This document shows positions 33,244-41,688 of a stretch of DNA of 64,000 bases, one piece after another. Within the stretch, counting starts at the first letter, position 1. Every line of letters begins with the position of its first letter. The translations under genes were made by a program, and so were the position numbers. Below the pieces are notes generated by a model. The model searched no databases. It was not told the origin of the DNA and saw nothing but the letters and a program-made list of their open reading frames with translations. The stretch comes from Kitasatospora aureofaciens (GTDB lineage: Bacteria > Actinomycetota > Actinomycetes > Streptomycetales > Streptomycetaceae): assembly GCF_019192735.1 (NCBI RefSeq), contig NZ_JAHTKP010000036.1:17104-81103 (forward strand), given 5' to 3'.

Positions 33244-34851
33244 CTACATCGGATCCACCGCCCGCAGTTCTCCGTCCAGCTCCAGCCACCGCGTCAGGCC
33301 CAGGCCGCGCAGGAACGGCAGGTCGTGGCTGCCCACGATCAGCGCGCCCTGGTAGGCGGCGAGCGCCTGGGTGAGCTGGCGGACGCTGGCGAGGTCCAGG
33401 TTGTTGGTCGGCTCGTCGAGCAGCAGCAGCTGCGGCGGCGGGTCGGCCAGCAGCAGGGCGGCCAGGGTGGCCCGGAACCGCTCGCCGCCGGAGAGGGTGG
33501 CGGCCTGCTGGTCGGCCCGTCCGCCGCGGAACAGGAAGCGGGCGAGCCGGGCGCGGATCGCGTTGTCCCCGGCGGCGGGGGCGAATTGCCTGACGTTCTC
33601 CGCGACGGTGAGCCCGTCCTCCAGCAGGTCGAGCCGCTGCGGCAGGTGGCGCAGCGGCACCGGGGTGGTGATCTCGCCCTCCAGCGGGGCGAGTTCTCCC
33701 GCGATGGTGCGCAGCAGGGTGGTCTTGCCGGCGCCGTTGCGCCCGACCAGCGCGATCCGCTCGGGGCCGCGCAGGTCGAGGTCGGCGGTGGTGCCGTAGG
33801 GCAGCCGGACCTTCTGCAGGGTGAGCACGGTGCGCCCGGCCGGGACGGCGGTGCGGGGGAGGTCGATCCGGATCTCGGCGTCGTCGCGGACCGCCTCCTC
33901 GGCGGCGGTGAGCCGCTGCTTGGCCTCCTCCAGCCGGTCGGTGTGCATGCCCTGGAGGCGGCCCGCTGTCTCCTGGCCCTGGCGTTTGAGCTTGCCGGCG
34001 ACGATGTGCGGATCGTTGCGGGTGATCGAGCGCTTCTTTCCGTAGCTGGCGCTGCGTTCGAGCCGGGTGCGGGCCTCGATGAGGTCCCGTTTCTGGCGGT
34101 GGACGTCGGCCTCGGCGTTGCGCAGCAGCCGCTCGGCGGTCTCCTGCTGGGCGGCGATGGTGCGCTCGTACTCGGCGAAGTTGCCGCCGTGCCAGGTGAC
34201 TTCTCCGTCCCGCAGGTCGGCGATCTGGTCGACGTGCTGGAGCAGTTCCCGGTCGTGGCTGACGATCAGCATGACGCCGTGCCAGCCGGCCACCGTCTCG
34301 TAGAGCCGCTCGCGGGCGGCCCGGTCGAGGTTGTTGGTGGGTTCGTCGAGCAGCAGCACGTCGGGGCGGCGCATGAGCAGGGCGGCCAGCCGGAGCAGTA
34401 CGGCCTCGCCGCCGGAGAGTTCGCCGGTGGTGCGATCGAGGCCGAGGCGGTGCAGGCCGAGCCGGTCGAGGGTGGCGCGGGCGCGCTCCTCGACGTCCCA
34501 GTCGTCGCCGACGGCGTCGAAGTGGTGCTGGGCGGTGTCGCCGGACTCGATGGCGTGCAGGGCCTCGCGGGTGGCCCTGATACCGAGCGCCTCGTCCACC
34601 CGCAGGCCGGTGTCGAGCGTCAACCCCTGGGGCAGGTAGCCGAGTTCGCCGGCGACCCGGACGGTGCCGCCGGTGGGGGTGAGCTCGCCGGCGATCAGCC
34701 GCAGCAGGGTGGACTTACCGGCGCCGTTGAGCCCGATCAGGCCGGTGCGGCCTGGGCCGACGGCGAGGTGGAAACCGTCCAGGACGGGCTTGCCGTCCGG
34801 CCATTCGAAGCCGAGGTCGGTGCAGAGGACGGCGGTGGTGGGTTGTGCCAT
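33244..34851 (-). CDS. ABC-F family ATPase
   Basis: A 535-aa protein with two ABC domains and no membrane segment. Walker A motifs are GLNGAGKST (near 43) and GRNGAGKTT (near 345). Signatures are LSGGEAVLLRLAALL and LSGGERFRATLAALL, and the Walker B boxes LLLDEPTNNLD occur in both halves. The linker is short and basic (RSASYGKKRSITRN). ABC-F proteins bind the ribosome at the exit site, either in translation control or antibiotic protection. The C-terminus has no extra domain. ATG 34851 lies behind GGGAGG, after a long leader that may hold a regulatory hairpin (GTTGCT/AGCAAC). Which antibiotic, if any, is unknown. Confidence 0.88.
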   Translation of the reverse strand: MAQPTTAVLCTDLGFEWPDGKPVLDGFHLAVGPGRTGLIGLNGAGKSTLLRLIAGELTPTGGTVRVAGELGYLPQGLTLDTGLRVDEALGIRATREALHAIESGDTAQHHFDAVGDDWDVEERARATLDRLGLHRLGLDRTTGELSGGEAVLLRLAALLMRRPDVLLLDEPTNNLDRAARERLYETVAGWHGVMLIVSHDRELLQHVDQIADLRDGEVTWHGGNFAEYERTIAAQQETAERLLRNAEADVHRQKRDLIEARTRLERSASYGKKRSITRNDPHIVAGKLKRQGQETAGRLQGMHTDRLEEAKQRLTAAEEAVRDDAEIRIDLPRTAVPAGRTVLTLQKVRLPYGTTADLDLRGPERIALVGRNGAGKTTLLRTIAGELAPLEGEITTPVPLRHLPQRLDLLEDGLTVAENVRQFAPAAGDNAIRARLARFLFRGGRADQQAATLSGGERFRATLAALLLADPPPQLLLLDEPTNNLDLASVRQLTQALAAYQGALIVGSHDLPFLRGLGLTRWLELDGELRAVDPM

Positions 34852-35339
34852 GAAGGGCCTCCCGGGTGGTTGCTGGTGAGAAAGGGGAGCAACACGGGGA
34901 GACACCGCGGGTGCGGATCGGCACGGCTGAAGGGGATGCCAAGAGGGCTCACCACGGGGGCCGTGACTGAGGTCGCACACTCGCACGCCGCACGGCGGTG
35001 GGCCTGCGCGGCGGGGCGGTGTCCCGGGACCTCAGTAGAGCAACGGCCTTCTCCTGTTCCGGTGGCTGGCCCGACCGACGCTACGGACCTCCCCGAACGT
35101 CCGCAACCGAATTTCCGCGCGCCCGAATCAACGTGCTGCCCCCGCCGTCCCCCGTGCGTCGGCGGAGGCAAGGTGCCGATCCGGTGCCGATCCGGTGACA
35201 GCCTCGTCCCAGTCGGGGGCGGAGGTAAGGACGCCTTTACCCGGTATGGCAGACTCCCTGCCTGCCATACCTGCGACCCTCCGGGGCCGTACCCGCGGAT
35301 CGGGCCGTATGGCGCTCATTCACAGGGGGAATTGAACTT
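34852..35339. other. 488-bp divergent spacer between ABC-F and the protease gene
   Basis: No gene is supported here. On the minus strand the first 45 bp hold a hairpin with arms GTTGCT/AGCAAC just before the ABC-F ribosome-binding site. Long leaders with hairpins are common before antibiotic-induced ABC-F genes. Towards the protease, a 29-bp inverted repeat lies at 35243-35271. GATCCGGTG is directly repeated near 35180-35200. A tRNA-like D-arm phrase near 35030 was rejected. Confidence 0.6.
35243..35271. promoter_or_regulatory. Perfect 10-bp inverted repeat upstream of the protease gene
   Basis: Arms GGTATGGCAG (35243-35252) and CTGCCATACC (35262-35271) enclose 9 nt. It lies about 70 bp before the protease start. 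It could be a large operator or a transcribed hairpin in the 5-prime untranslated region. CTTTAC just before it may be part of a promoter. Confidence 0.7.
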
Positions 35340-36581
35340 ATGTCACCGATATCCCGGACGACCCGTGCCGCCCTGGGCGCCTCCGTCGTCGCGCTGACCA
35401 TGACGCTCGCCACGGCGTGCGGCCCGGACAACAGCGACAGCGCGAACGGGGCGCAGACCGCGGCGCCCACCGCCGCGGCGAGCGACTCCGGCAAGCCGGG
35501 CGCCGCGCCGATCAAGCTTCCGACGATCGACGAGATCAAGACGTGGAAGCCCGAGGACTGGCAGAAGTGGGCCCAGGCCAACGTCATCACCCCGGCCGTC
35601 AAGGGCTACTGGGACCTGCAGAAGATCCTGAAGGCCAAGCCGGTCAAGCCGAGCCCGGGCAAGCCCACCGGCCAGCCGACCACGGCTCCGACCAGCGCCG
35701 CCCCGGCCCCGGCCCAGCCGACCTCCCAGGCCCCGGCCCCGGCCCAGCCGGGAGGCGGCGGGCAGGACGGCGCGGGCGACACCGACCCGAAGCCGACCCC
35801 GGTCCAGATGAAGCCGGTCCCGCACCCGTTCGCGAAGAACCTCAACGTCAATGGGAAGCTGTTCTTCTCGGACGAGAAGAACCAGGAGTACGTCTGCTCC
35901 GGCACCGTGATCTCCGACCCGGCCAACCCGGGCAAGAGCAACCTGGTGTGGACCGCGAGCCACTGCCTGCACGGCGGCAAGGGCGGCAAGTCGCACACCA
36001 ACATCATGTTCGCTCCGGCCTTCAACAGCACCGGCGTGCTGAGCGGCGGCAAGCAGGCCACCCTGGCGCAAGCCGAGCCGTTCGGCGAGTGGGGCGCCAC
36101 CGCCGGCATCGTGTCGCCGACCTGGGCCGGCGAGGCCGACCCGGAGTACGGCGGCTCGTGGAGCGCGTACGACTTCGGCATCATCCGGGTGGCGAACCCG
36201 GACGGCAGCGGCAAGTCGCTGGAGGAGACGGTCGGCGGCTCCGTGCCGGTCTGGTTCAACGCCCCGCGTGACCAGATCACCGCGGTCAGCAGCTACGGCT
36301 ACCCGGCCGGCAAGCCGTTCGACGGCATGGAGCTGGATCACTGCGACGCCCAGAAGCCCGTCAAGTACACCATCGACCCGGCCCGCCCGCCGATGGTGAC
36401 CACCGGCTGCAACGGCACCGGCGGCGACAGCGGCGGCGGCTGGTTCGCCATGAAGGACGGCAAGCAGATGCTGGTCTCGGACACCTCCATCGGCGGGAAC
36501 GACAACACCTGGGAGGCCGGTCCCTACCTGGACGACGTGGCGGCCAAGGCGCTGGACTACATCTCCAAGAAGTCGAAGTGA
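35340..36581 (+). CDS. Secreted trypsin-like serine protease, lipoprotein
   Basis: A 413-aa protein. The signal peptide ends in lipobox LATAC with Cys27, so it should be lipid-anchored outside the membrane. A Pro-rich linker covers residues 100-150. The peptidase S1 fold has catalytic His208 (VWTASHC), Asp278 (SAYDFGIIRV) and Ser364 (GTGGDSGGGWF). Cys209 and Cys186 probably form the His-loop disulfide. The substrate is unknown. The upstream inverted repeat suggests specific regulation. AAGTGA, the last Lys codon and stop, is repeated behind the gene, and a strong terminator follows. Confidence 0.88.
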   Translation: MSPISRTTRAALGASVVALTMTLATACGPDNSDSANGAQTAAPTAAASDSGKPGAAPIKLPTIDEIKTWKPEDWQKWAQANVITPAVKGYWDLQKILKAKPVKPSPGKPTGQPTTAPTSAAPAPAQPTSQAPAPAQPGGGGQDGAGDTDPKPTPVQMKPVPHPFAKNLNVNGKLFFSDEKNQEYVCSGTVISDPANPGKSNLVWTASHCLHGGKGGKSHTNIMFAPAFNSTGVLSGGKQATLAQAEPFGEWGATAGIVSPTWAGEADPEYGGSWSAYDFGIIRVANPDGSGKSLEETVGGSVPVWFNAPRDQITAVSSYGYPAGKPFDGMELDHCDAQKPVKYTIDPARPPMVTTGCNGTGGDSGGGWFAMKDGKQMLVSDTSIGGNDNTWEAGPYLDDVAAKALDYISKKSK

Positions 36582-36618
36582 TCCTGGAAGACCAAGTGAT
36601 CCAAGAGGACCAAGTGAC
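36576..36618. repeat. 18-bp stop-anchored repeat behind the protease gene
   Basis: AAGTGATCCTGGAAGACC (36576-36593), AAGTGATCCAAGAGGACC (36594-36611) and a partial AAGTGA. The first unit is the end of the gene with its TGA. The unit is a multiple of 3, so readthrough would meet another in-frame AAG-TGA. Confidence 0.9.
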
Positions 36619-36639
36619 ACGCTGAGCGCGTGAGCACAA

Positions 36640-36673
36640 GGGGGCCGTGGCTGAGGAACCAGCCGCGGCCCCC
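36640..36673 (+). terminator. Rho-independent-like terminator behind the protease gene
   Basis: Arms GGGGGCCGTGGCTG (36640-36653) and CAGCCGCGGCCCCC (36660-36673) pair over 14 bp with a single G-T wobble and a 6-nt loop. CGCTTTT follows shortly after. It is the clearest terminator in the window. Confidence 0.85.
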
Positions 36674-36704
36674 GGCGCTTTTCCGCCGCCCGCCCCTTCC
36701 CTCC

Positions 36705-36710
36705 TACAAT
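36705..36710 (+). promoter_or_regulatory. Minus-10 element of the second ABC-F gene
   Basis: TACAAT ends 10 nt before ATG 36721 and no ribosome-binding site is present, so the transcript is expected to start at or within a few bases of the start codon. Confidence 0.6.
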
Positions 36711-36720
36711 CGGGCTCATC

Positions 36721-38358
36721 ATGAGCGCCACACTCGTAGTCAAGGACCTCAGCGCCGGCCACGGCGAACGCACCCTCTTCTCCGGCCTGGACCTGGTCGT
36801 CGCCCCCGGCGACGTGATCGGCCTGGTCGGTGTGAACGGCGCCGGCAAGTCGACCCTGCTGCGGCTGCTGGCCGGGCTGGACACCCCCGAGGCGGGCTCG
36901 CTGCGGCTCAGCCCGGCGAGCGCCAACGTCGGCCACCTGCCGCAGGAGCCGGAACGGCGCGAGGGCGAGTCGGTCCGCGCCTTCCTGGCCCGCCGGACGG
37001 GCGTCGCGGCGGCGCAGGCGGCACTGGACGAGGCCACCGAGGGCCTGGTCGAGGGCCGCCCGGGCGCCGACGACGCGTACGCCACGAGCCTGGACCGCTG
37101 GCTGGACCTCGGCGGCGCCGACCTGGAGGAGCGCGCCGAGGAGGTCGCCGACTCGCTCGGCCTGAAGGTCTCGCTCGACCTGCCGATGACGGCGCTGTCC
37201 GGCGGCCAGGCCGCCCGGGCCGGCCTCGCCTCGCTGCTGCTCTCCCGCTACGACGTCTTCCTGCTCGACGAGCCCACCAACGACCTCGACCTGGACGGCC
37301 TGGAGCGGCTGGAGGCCTTCGTCAAGGGCCTGCGCGCGGGCACCGTGCTGATCAGCCACGACCGCGAGTTCCTGGCCCGGACGGTCACCCGGGTGCTGGA
37401 GCTGGACCTGCACCAGCAGCAGGTCAACCTGTACGGCGGCGGCTACGAAGCGTACCTGGAGGAGCGGGCGGTGGCCCGCCGGCACGCCCGCGAGGAGTAC
37501 GACGACTACGCCGACACCAAGGCCGGGCTGGAGGCCCGGGCCCGGATGCAGCGCGGCTGGATGGAGCACGGCGTGCGCAACGCCCGCCGCAAGTCCTCCG
37601 ACAACGACAAGATCGGCCGCGCGATGCGCGCCGAGTCCACCGAGAAGCAGGCCTCGAAGGCCCGGCAGACCCAGCGGATGATCGAGCGGCTGGACGTGGT
37701 CGAGGAGCCCCGCAAGGAGTGGGAGCTCCGGATGGAGATCGCCACCGCGCCGCGCTCCGGCTCGGTGGTCGCCACCCTGCGCGGGGCCACCGCCCGCCGC
37801 GGCGACTTCGCGTTCGGCCCGGTGGACCTGCAGATCGACTGGGCCGACCGGGTCGCGATCACCGGCGCCAACGGCGCGGGCAAGTCCACGCTGCTGGCCG
37901 CACTCCTCGGCCGGCTCGAACTCGACGGCGGAGGCGCCACGTTGGGCTCCGGCGTGGTGGTCGGCGAGGTGGACCAGGCGCGCGGTTTGTTCCTGGGCGG
38001 GGAGCCGCTGTCGGACGCGTTCGCCGCCGCCGTCCCGGAGCTCACGCCGGAGGAGGTGCGCACCCTGCTGGCCAAGTTCGGCCTGAAGGCGGTGCACGTG
38101 ATGCGCCCGGCCGCCACCCTCTCCCCCGGCGAGCGCACCCGCGCCGCGCTCGCGCTGCTCCAGGCGCGCGGGGTCAACCTGCTGGTGCTGGACGAGCCCA
38201 CCAACCACCTGGACCTGCCCGCGATCGAGCAGCTGGAGTCCGCGCTCGCCTCGTACACCGGCACGCTGCTGCTGGTCACCCACGACCGGCGGATGCTGGA
38301 CGCCGTCACGGTGAACCGGCGCCTGGACGTCCGGGACGGGCGCGTGCACGAGCGGTAG
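36721..38358 (+). CDS. ABC-F family ATPase (EttA/Uup-like)
   Basis: A 545-aa tandem ABC protein. Walker A motifs are GVNGAGKST (near 38) and GANGAGKST (near 383). The signatures are LSGGQAARAGLASLL and LSPGERTRAALALLQ, and the Walker B boxes are FLLDEPTNDLD and LVLDEPTNHLD. The second signature has Pro for Gly. A long coiled-coil linker (HAREEYDDYADTKAGLEARA) lies between the domains, as in ribosome-associated ABC-F proteins. It is distinct in sequence from the ABC-F at 33.2 kb. Probably leaderless. A housekeeping translation role is more likely than resistance, but neither is shown. Confidence 0.88.
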   Translation: MSATLVVKDLSAGHGERTLFSGLDLVVAPGDVIGLVGVNGAGKSTLLRLLAGLDTPEAGSLRLSPASANVGHLPQEPERREGESVRAFLARRTGVAAAQAALDEATEGLVEGRPGADDAYATSLDRWLDLGGADLEERAEEVADSLGLKVSLDLPMTALSGGQAARAGLASLLLSRYDVFLLDEPTNDLDLDGLERLEAFVKGLRAGTVLISHDREFLARTVTRVLELDLHQQQVNLYGGGYEAYLEERAVARRHAREEYDDYADTKAGLEARARMQRGWMEHGVRNARRKSSDNDKIGRAMRAESTEKQASKARQTQRMIERLDVVEEPRKEWELRMEIATAPRSGSVVATLRGATARRGDFAFGPVDLQIDWADRVAITGANGAGKSTLLAALLGRLELDGGGATLGSGVVVGEVDQARGLFLGGEPLSDAFAAAVPELTPEEVRTLLAKFGLKAVHVMRPAATLSPGERTRAALALLQARGVNLLVLDEPTNHLDLPAIEQLESALASYTGTLLLVTHDRRMLDAVTVNRRLDVRDGRVHER

Positions 38359-38419
38359 GCGCTGCGCGATTGGTCTCGACCTCTTCCGGTCGGAACCGTC
38401 ATGTGCTGTGCTGTCGGCC

Positions 38420-39094
38420 ATGGTTGACAGTGCAGTGGCAGGGACGCCCCACCCGACCGTCCCCCTCACCCCGATGACGGTGCCGGCCCACGAGGCCGAG
38501 GCCCGCAGCAGGTCCTTCCACGACGTGATGGCGCAGCGCCGGACCGTCCGCGACTACGCCACCCGCCCGATCCCGGACGGCGTGGTCGAGTGGGCGATCC
38601 GGACCGCCAACACCGCGCCCAGCGGCGCCCACGTGCAGCCGTGGCGGTTCGTGGTGATCACCGATCCCGAGCGAAAGCGGCGGTTGCGCGAGGCCGCCGA
38701 GGCGGAGGAGCGCGAGTTCTACGCGCACCGGGCGTCGGAGGAGTGGCTGGCCGCGCTGGCGCCGATCGGCACCGACTGGCACAAGCCGTTCCTGGAGGAC
38801 GCGCCCGCGGTGATCGTCGTGTTCGAGGTGCACAAGGGGCCGCACTCGCCGCGCCCGTACTACACCAAGGAGTCGGTGGGGATCGCGGTCGGGCTGCTGC
38901 TGGCCTCGCTGCACCAGGCCGGGCTGGCCACGCTGACGCACACACCGAGCCCGATGAAGTTCCTCAACGAGGTGTGCGAGCGCCCGGCGGAGGAGCGCGC
39001 CGCGTACGTGATCCCGGTCGGCTACCCGGCCGAGGGGGCGCGCGTGCCGGATCTGCGGCGCAAGGAGCTCGACGAGGTGCTGGTGCGACTCTGA
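38420..39094 (+). CDS. Nitroreductase-family FMN oxidoreductase
   Basis: A 224-aa nitroreductase-fold protein. RRTVRDYATRPIPDG is the FMN phosphate region and TAPSGAHVQPWRFVVI the N-terminal flavin motif. PSPMKFLNEV and IPVGYPAEGA form the C-terminal FMN site. The pattern resembles iodotyrosine-deiodinase and BluB-like members rather than classical nitroreductases. The start is unclear. ATG 38420 is chosen; GTG 38408 and ATG 38474 are also open, and none has a good ribosome-binding site. The substrate is unknown. Its TGA begins a run of six decamers. Confidence 0.82.
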   Translation: MVDSAVAGTPHPTVPLTPMTVPAHEAEARSRSFHDVMAQRRTVRDYATRPIPDGVVEWAIRTANTAPSGAHVQPWRFVVITDPERKRRLREAAEAEEREFYAHRASEEWLAALAPIGTDWHKPFLEDAPAVIVVFEVHKGPHSPRPYYTKESVGIAVGLLLASLHQAGLATLTHTPSPMKFLNEVCERPAEERAAYVIPVGYPAEGARVPDLRRKELDEVLVRL

Positions 39095-39150
39095 ACCGCC
39101 CTGATCCGCCCTGATCCGCGCTGACCCGCGCTGATCTGCTCTGATCCGCC
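39091..39150. repeat. 10-bp tandem repeat x6 starting at a stop codon
   Basis: Six units of the type CTGATCCGCC run 39091-39150 without gaps. The TGA in the first unit (CTGAACCGCC) is the stop of the nitroreductase gene. Confidence 0.92.
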
Positions 39151-39199
39151 GGGAGTGCTCCGTTGGTGACGGGTCCGGGCCAAGGCGATAATCGCCGTC

Positions 39200-39910
39200 A
39201 TGAGCCATGCCCAGCAACGGTCCTGTGAGCGCGCCGTGGCGGCACCGGACGAGGTGACCGCCGGCCGCCCGCCGGAGCTGCTGCGGCTGTCCGGCGGGGT
39301 CTCGCTGCTGCGCCGCCGCACCTCGCACACGGTGGCGCTCAACAAGGCCGTCCGCGCCAACCTGGACCACCTGCGGCCCTGGCTGGAGTGGGCGGCCGAG
39401 GCCCCGAGCCGGGCCCGGACCGCCGAGCTGACCCGGGCCGGCGCGGCGGCCTGGGAGGCGGGCACCGACTTCATGTACCTGGTCGTGCCGGACGCCGAAC
39501 CCGGCCGCGTGATCGGCGCGTCCGGCCTGCACGGCCGGATCGGCCCCGGCGCGCTGGAGATCGGCTACTGGGTGGGCGCCCGGTACGTCGGCCGCGGCAT
39601 CGCCACCACCGCGGCCGAGGCACTGACCTCGGCCGCGCTGGCGCTGCCCGGGATCGTGCGGGTGGAGATCCGCTGCGACCAGGCCAACGGCGCCAGCGCG
39701 GCCGTCCCGCGCAAGCTCGGCTACCGCCTGGACCGGATCGCCCGGGCTGCCGTCCGGGCCCCGGCGGAGACCGGACGGCAGCAGATCTGGGTCAAGGAAC
39801 GTCCCTCGCCTGATCAGCAGTCGGGCCCGGATCAGCAGCCGGACCAGCAGACGAACCGGCAGACGAACCGGCAGACGAACCGGCAGACGGACCGGCAGAC
39901 GGACCGGTAG
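39200..39910 (+). CDS. GNAT N-acetyltransferase (RimJ/RimL-like) with repetitive tail
   Basis: A 236-aa acetyltransferase. The fold spans residues 30-205, with KAVRANLDHLRPWLEWAAEA, GYWVGARYVGRGIATTAAEA as the acetyl-CoA motif, and RCDQANGASAAVPRKLGYRL. RimJ/L relatives acetylate ribosomal proteins or small amines. The last 30 residues are Asn/Asp-Arg-Gln-Thr repeats (TNRQTNRQTDRQTDR) coded by a 12-bp array. The stop codon arises where one CAG (Gln) of the array has become TAG. The array continues beyond it to the end of the convergent reductase gene. ATG 39200 is the start. Confidence 0.85.
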   Translation: MSHAQQRSCERAVAAPDEVTAGRPPELLRLSGGVSLLRRRTSHTVALNKAVRANLDHLRPWLEWAAEAPSRARTAELTRAGAAAWEAGTDFMYLVVPDAEPGRVIGASGLHGRIGPGALEIGYWVGARYVGRGIATTAAEALTSAALALPGIVRVEIRCDQANGASAAVPRKLGYRLDRIARAAVRAPAETGRQQIWVKERPSPDQQSGPDQQPDQQTNRQTNRQTNRQTDRQTDR

Positions 39911-39967
39911 ACGGACCGGTAGACGGACCGGTAGTCGGACCGGTAGTCGGATCGGCAGCCGGATCAG
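39848..39967. repeat. 12-bp tandem repeat x10 spanning a gene end
   Basis: Ten units of the form (C/T)AGACGGACCGG run 39848-39967. The first five read CAG and are coding (Gln-Thr-Asn/Asp-Arg). The sixth reads TAG and is the GNAT stop. The seventh to ninth are also TAG, in the same frame. The tenth contains the stop of the convergent aldo-keto reductase. Confidence 0.95.
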
Positions 39968-40917
39968 TAGCGGTCGCCGGTCGGTGCCGGCAGCGCGTCC
40001 AGCTCGGCGAGGTCGGCCGCCGACAGCACGACGTCGGCCGCGCCCGCGTTGTCCACCAGGTAGCGCGGCGTCTTGGTGCCCGGGATCGGGAAGACGTACC
40101 GCCCCTGCGCCAGCACCCAGGCCAGCGCCACCTGCGCGGGCGTCGCGCCGATCCGGTCGGCGACCTCCTTGACCTTCGCGACCAGCGCCAGGTTCGCCTT
40201 CAGCGCGTCCTGCTGGAAGCGCGGCAGCCGGCGGCGGAAGTCGTCGGCCGGCAGCTCGTCGAAGGAGGCGATGCTGCCGGTCAGGAAGCCCCGGCCGAGC
40301 GGCGAGAACGGCAGGAAGGCGATGCCCTGCTCCTCGGTGTACGGCAGGACGTCGGCCAGCACGTCCCGGGTCCAGAGCGAGAGCTCGGACTGCACAGAGG
40401 CCACGGGGTGGACCGACTGGGCCCGCTTGATCTCCTCGACGGTCACCTCGGAGAGCCCGATCCGGCGGACCTTGCCGGCCGCCACGGTCTCGGCGAGCGC
40501 GCCCCAGGTCTCCTCGATCGGGACGGCCGGGTCGACCCGGTGCAGCTGGTAGAGGTCGACGTGGTCGGTGCCGAGGCGGCGCAGGCTGTCGTCGATCGAG
40601 CGGCGCACGTGCTCGGGGCGGCCGTCGCGGGACGCCTGGCCGCTCCCGCCCGGGACGATGCCCACCTTGGTGGCGAGGAACGCGCGCTCGCGGTACGGGC
40701 CGGCCAGGGCGGCGCCGACCACCTCCTCGTTGGTGAAGGGGCCGTACATGTCGGCGGTGTCGATCAGGGTGACGCCGAGGTCCAGCGCCTGCCGGATCAC
40801 CTTGACGGAGTTCTCGTCGTCCCGGCTCTGCACGTCGTAGGCCCAGGTCATCCCCATGCAGCCGAGGCCGAGGACGCCGATCTCCGGGCCGTTGGTGCCG
40901 AACGTGGCGGTGCGCAT
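39964..40917 (-). CDS. Aldo-keto reductase
   Basis: A 317-aa NADPH-dependent aldo-keto reductase. The catalytic tetrad is Asp and Tyr in LIDTADMYG, Lys in FLATKVGIV and His in LYQLHRVD. The C-terminal NADP phosphate site is FPIPGTKTPRYL. ATG 40917 is the start expected by the family. The 5-prime leader holds four 12-bp repeats and, further upstream, a MerR-type promoter, so expression is probably induced by a MerR regulator encoded elsewhere. It is convergent with the GNAT gene, and its stop is within that gene's 12-bp array. Confidence 0.9.
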   Translation of the reverse strand: MRTATFGTNGPEIGVLGLGCMGMTWAYDVQSRDDENSVKVIRQALDLGVTLIDTADMYGPFTNEEVVGAALAGPYRERAFLATKVGIVPGGSGQASRDGRPEHVRRSIDDSLRRLGTDHVDLYQLHRVDPAVPIEETWGALAETVAAGKVRRIGLSEVTVEEIKRAQSVHPVASVQSELSLWTRDVLADVLPYTEEQGIAFLPFSPLGRGFLTGSIASFDELPADDFRRRLPRFQQDALKANLALVAKVKEVADRIGATPAQVALAWVLAQGRYVFPIPGTKTPRYLVDNAGAADVVLSAADLAELDALPAPTGDRY

Positions 40918-40960
40918 GACGGTGTTCCAATCTGCTCTGCGGAGTTCGCGGTCGTACTTC

Positions 40961-41012
40961 GCGGGTGGATCAGCGGGTGGGTCAGTGGGTGGATCAGTGA
41001 GCGGGTGGATCA
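40961..41012. repeat. 12-bp repeat x4 in the reductase leader
   Basis: GCGGGTGGATCA-like units lie at 40961, 40973, 40985 and 41001, with a 4-bp insertion before the last. They fill the leader between the promoter and the reductase start. Confidence 0.85.
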
Positions 41013-41021
41013 ACAGGTCAC

Positions 41022-41052
41022 AGCCTTCACCTTGGAGTGCACTCAAGGTCAA
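41022..41052 (-). promoter_or_regulatory. MerR-type promoter of the aldo-keto reductase
   Basis: On the minus strand TTGACC (41047-41052) is followed by a 19-bp spacer and a weak AAGGCT. A near-palindrome occupies the spacer on 41029-41049, with outer arms ACCTTG and CAAGGT around AGTGCACT. The 19-bp spacing and this core are typical of MerR-family targets. No MerR gene is adjacent, so the regulator must act in trans. Confidence 0.75.
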
Positions 41053-41064
41053 GCCCCTTCCGGA

Positions 41065-41688
41065 TCACGCCCGGATCCAGTCGCCGAACCCGCCGCCCAG
41101 CACCAGCCCCGCCAGCCGTCCGTACCCGCCAACGCCCGGGTGCGCGCCGTCCGCCGCATTGGCCTCCGCGACCCACGTCGCGTCCTCGGCGAGGGCGCGG
41201 GTGACGTCCACGAACGGCACTCCGCGCTCGGCGCAGAGCGCGGCCATCACCGGGGCGAGGGCGAGCAGCCGCTCCAGGTGCTCCGCTCCCCCGCAGACCA
41301 CCGGCGGCGGGCCGACCACGAACGTCCGGATCCCGCGCTCGCGCGCGCCGTCGAGCAGCGCCGCGAGGTTGGCCAGGGTGCGGTCGTGCCCGACCCGGGG
41401 CGCGCCGTCCTCCGTCATCGCGTCGTTCGCGCCCACCGAGAGCACCAGGCGGTTGTCGGCGCCGGGCAGGATGCGCGCCCCGACCTCCGCCCGGCAGCGG
41501 AGCCGCACGTCCTCGGAGGTGTTGCGGCGGATGCCCAGGTTGAACGCGGTCGCGTCCGGGGCCGCCGCCTGGAGCGCCCGGCCGACCCAGCCGCGGAACT
41601 CCGGGTCGCCGAGGCCCTGGACGAAGGAGTCGCCGAGGAAGCAGACGCGCGGGCCACCGAAGGGGTCGTTGATCGTAGGAGTGGTCAT
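41065..41688 (-). CDS. SGNH/GDSL-family hydrolase
   Basis: A 207-aa SGNH esterase/lipase. Block I is VCFLGDSFVQG with the nucleophile Ser, block III is LSVGANDA (the GxND element), and block V is AADGAHPGVGGYGRLA with the catalytic Asp and His. No signal peptide is seen, so it is intracellular. Substrates of this branch range from acyl-CoA and sugar esters to small esters. ATG 41688 has no strong ribosome-binding site. Its stop is only 16 bp before the promoter region of the reductase. Confidence 0.87.
   Translation of the reverse strand: MTTPTINDPFGGPRVCFLGDSFVQGLGDPEFRGWVGRALQAAAPDATAFNLGIRRNTSEDVRLRCRAEVGARILPGADNRLVLSVGANDAMTEDGAPRVGHDRTLANLAALLDGARERGIRTFVVGPPPVVCGGAEHLERLLALAPVMAALCAERGVPFVDVTRALAEDATWVAEANAADGAHPGVGGYGRLAGLVLGGGFGDWIRA

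Noticed and set aside
35020..35095. tRNA-like phrase (CTCAGTAGAGCAACGG) in the ABC-F/protease spacer
   Set aside because: Only the D-arm part fits. No T-loop GTTCGA element, no matching acceptor arms and no anticodon arm of the right size are present.
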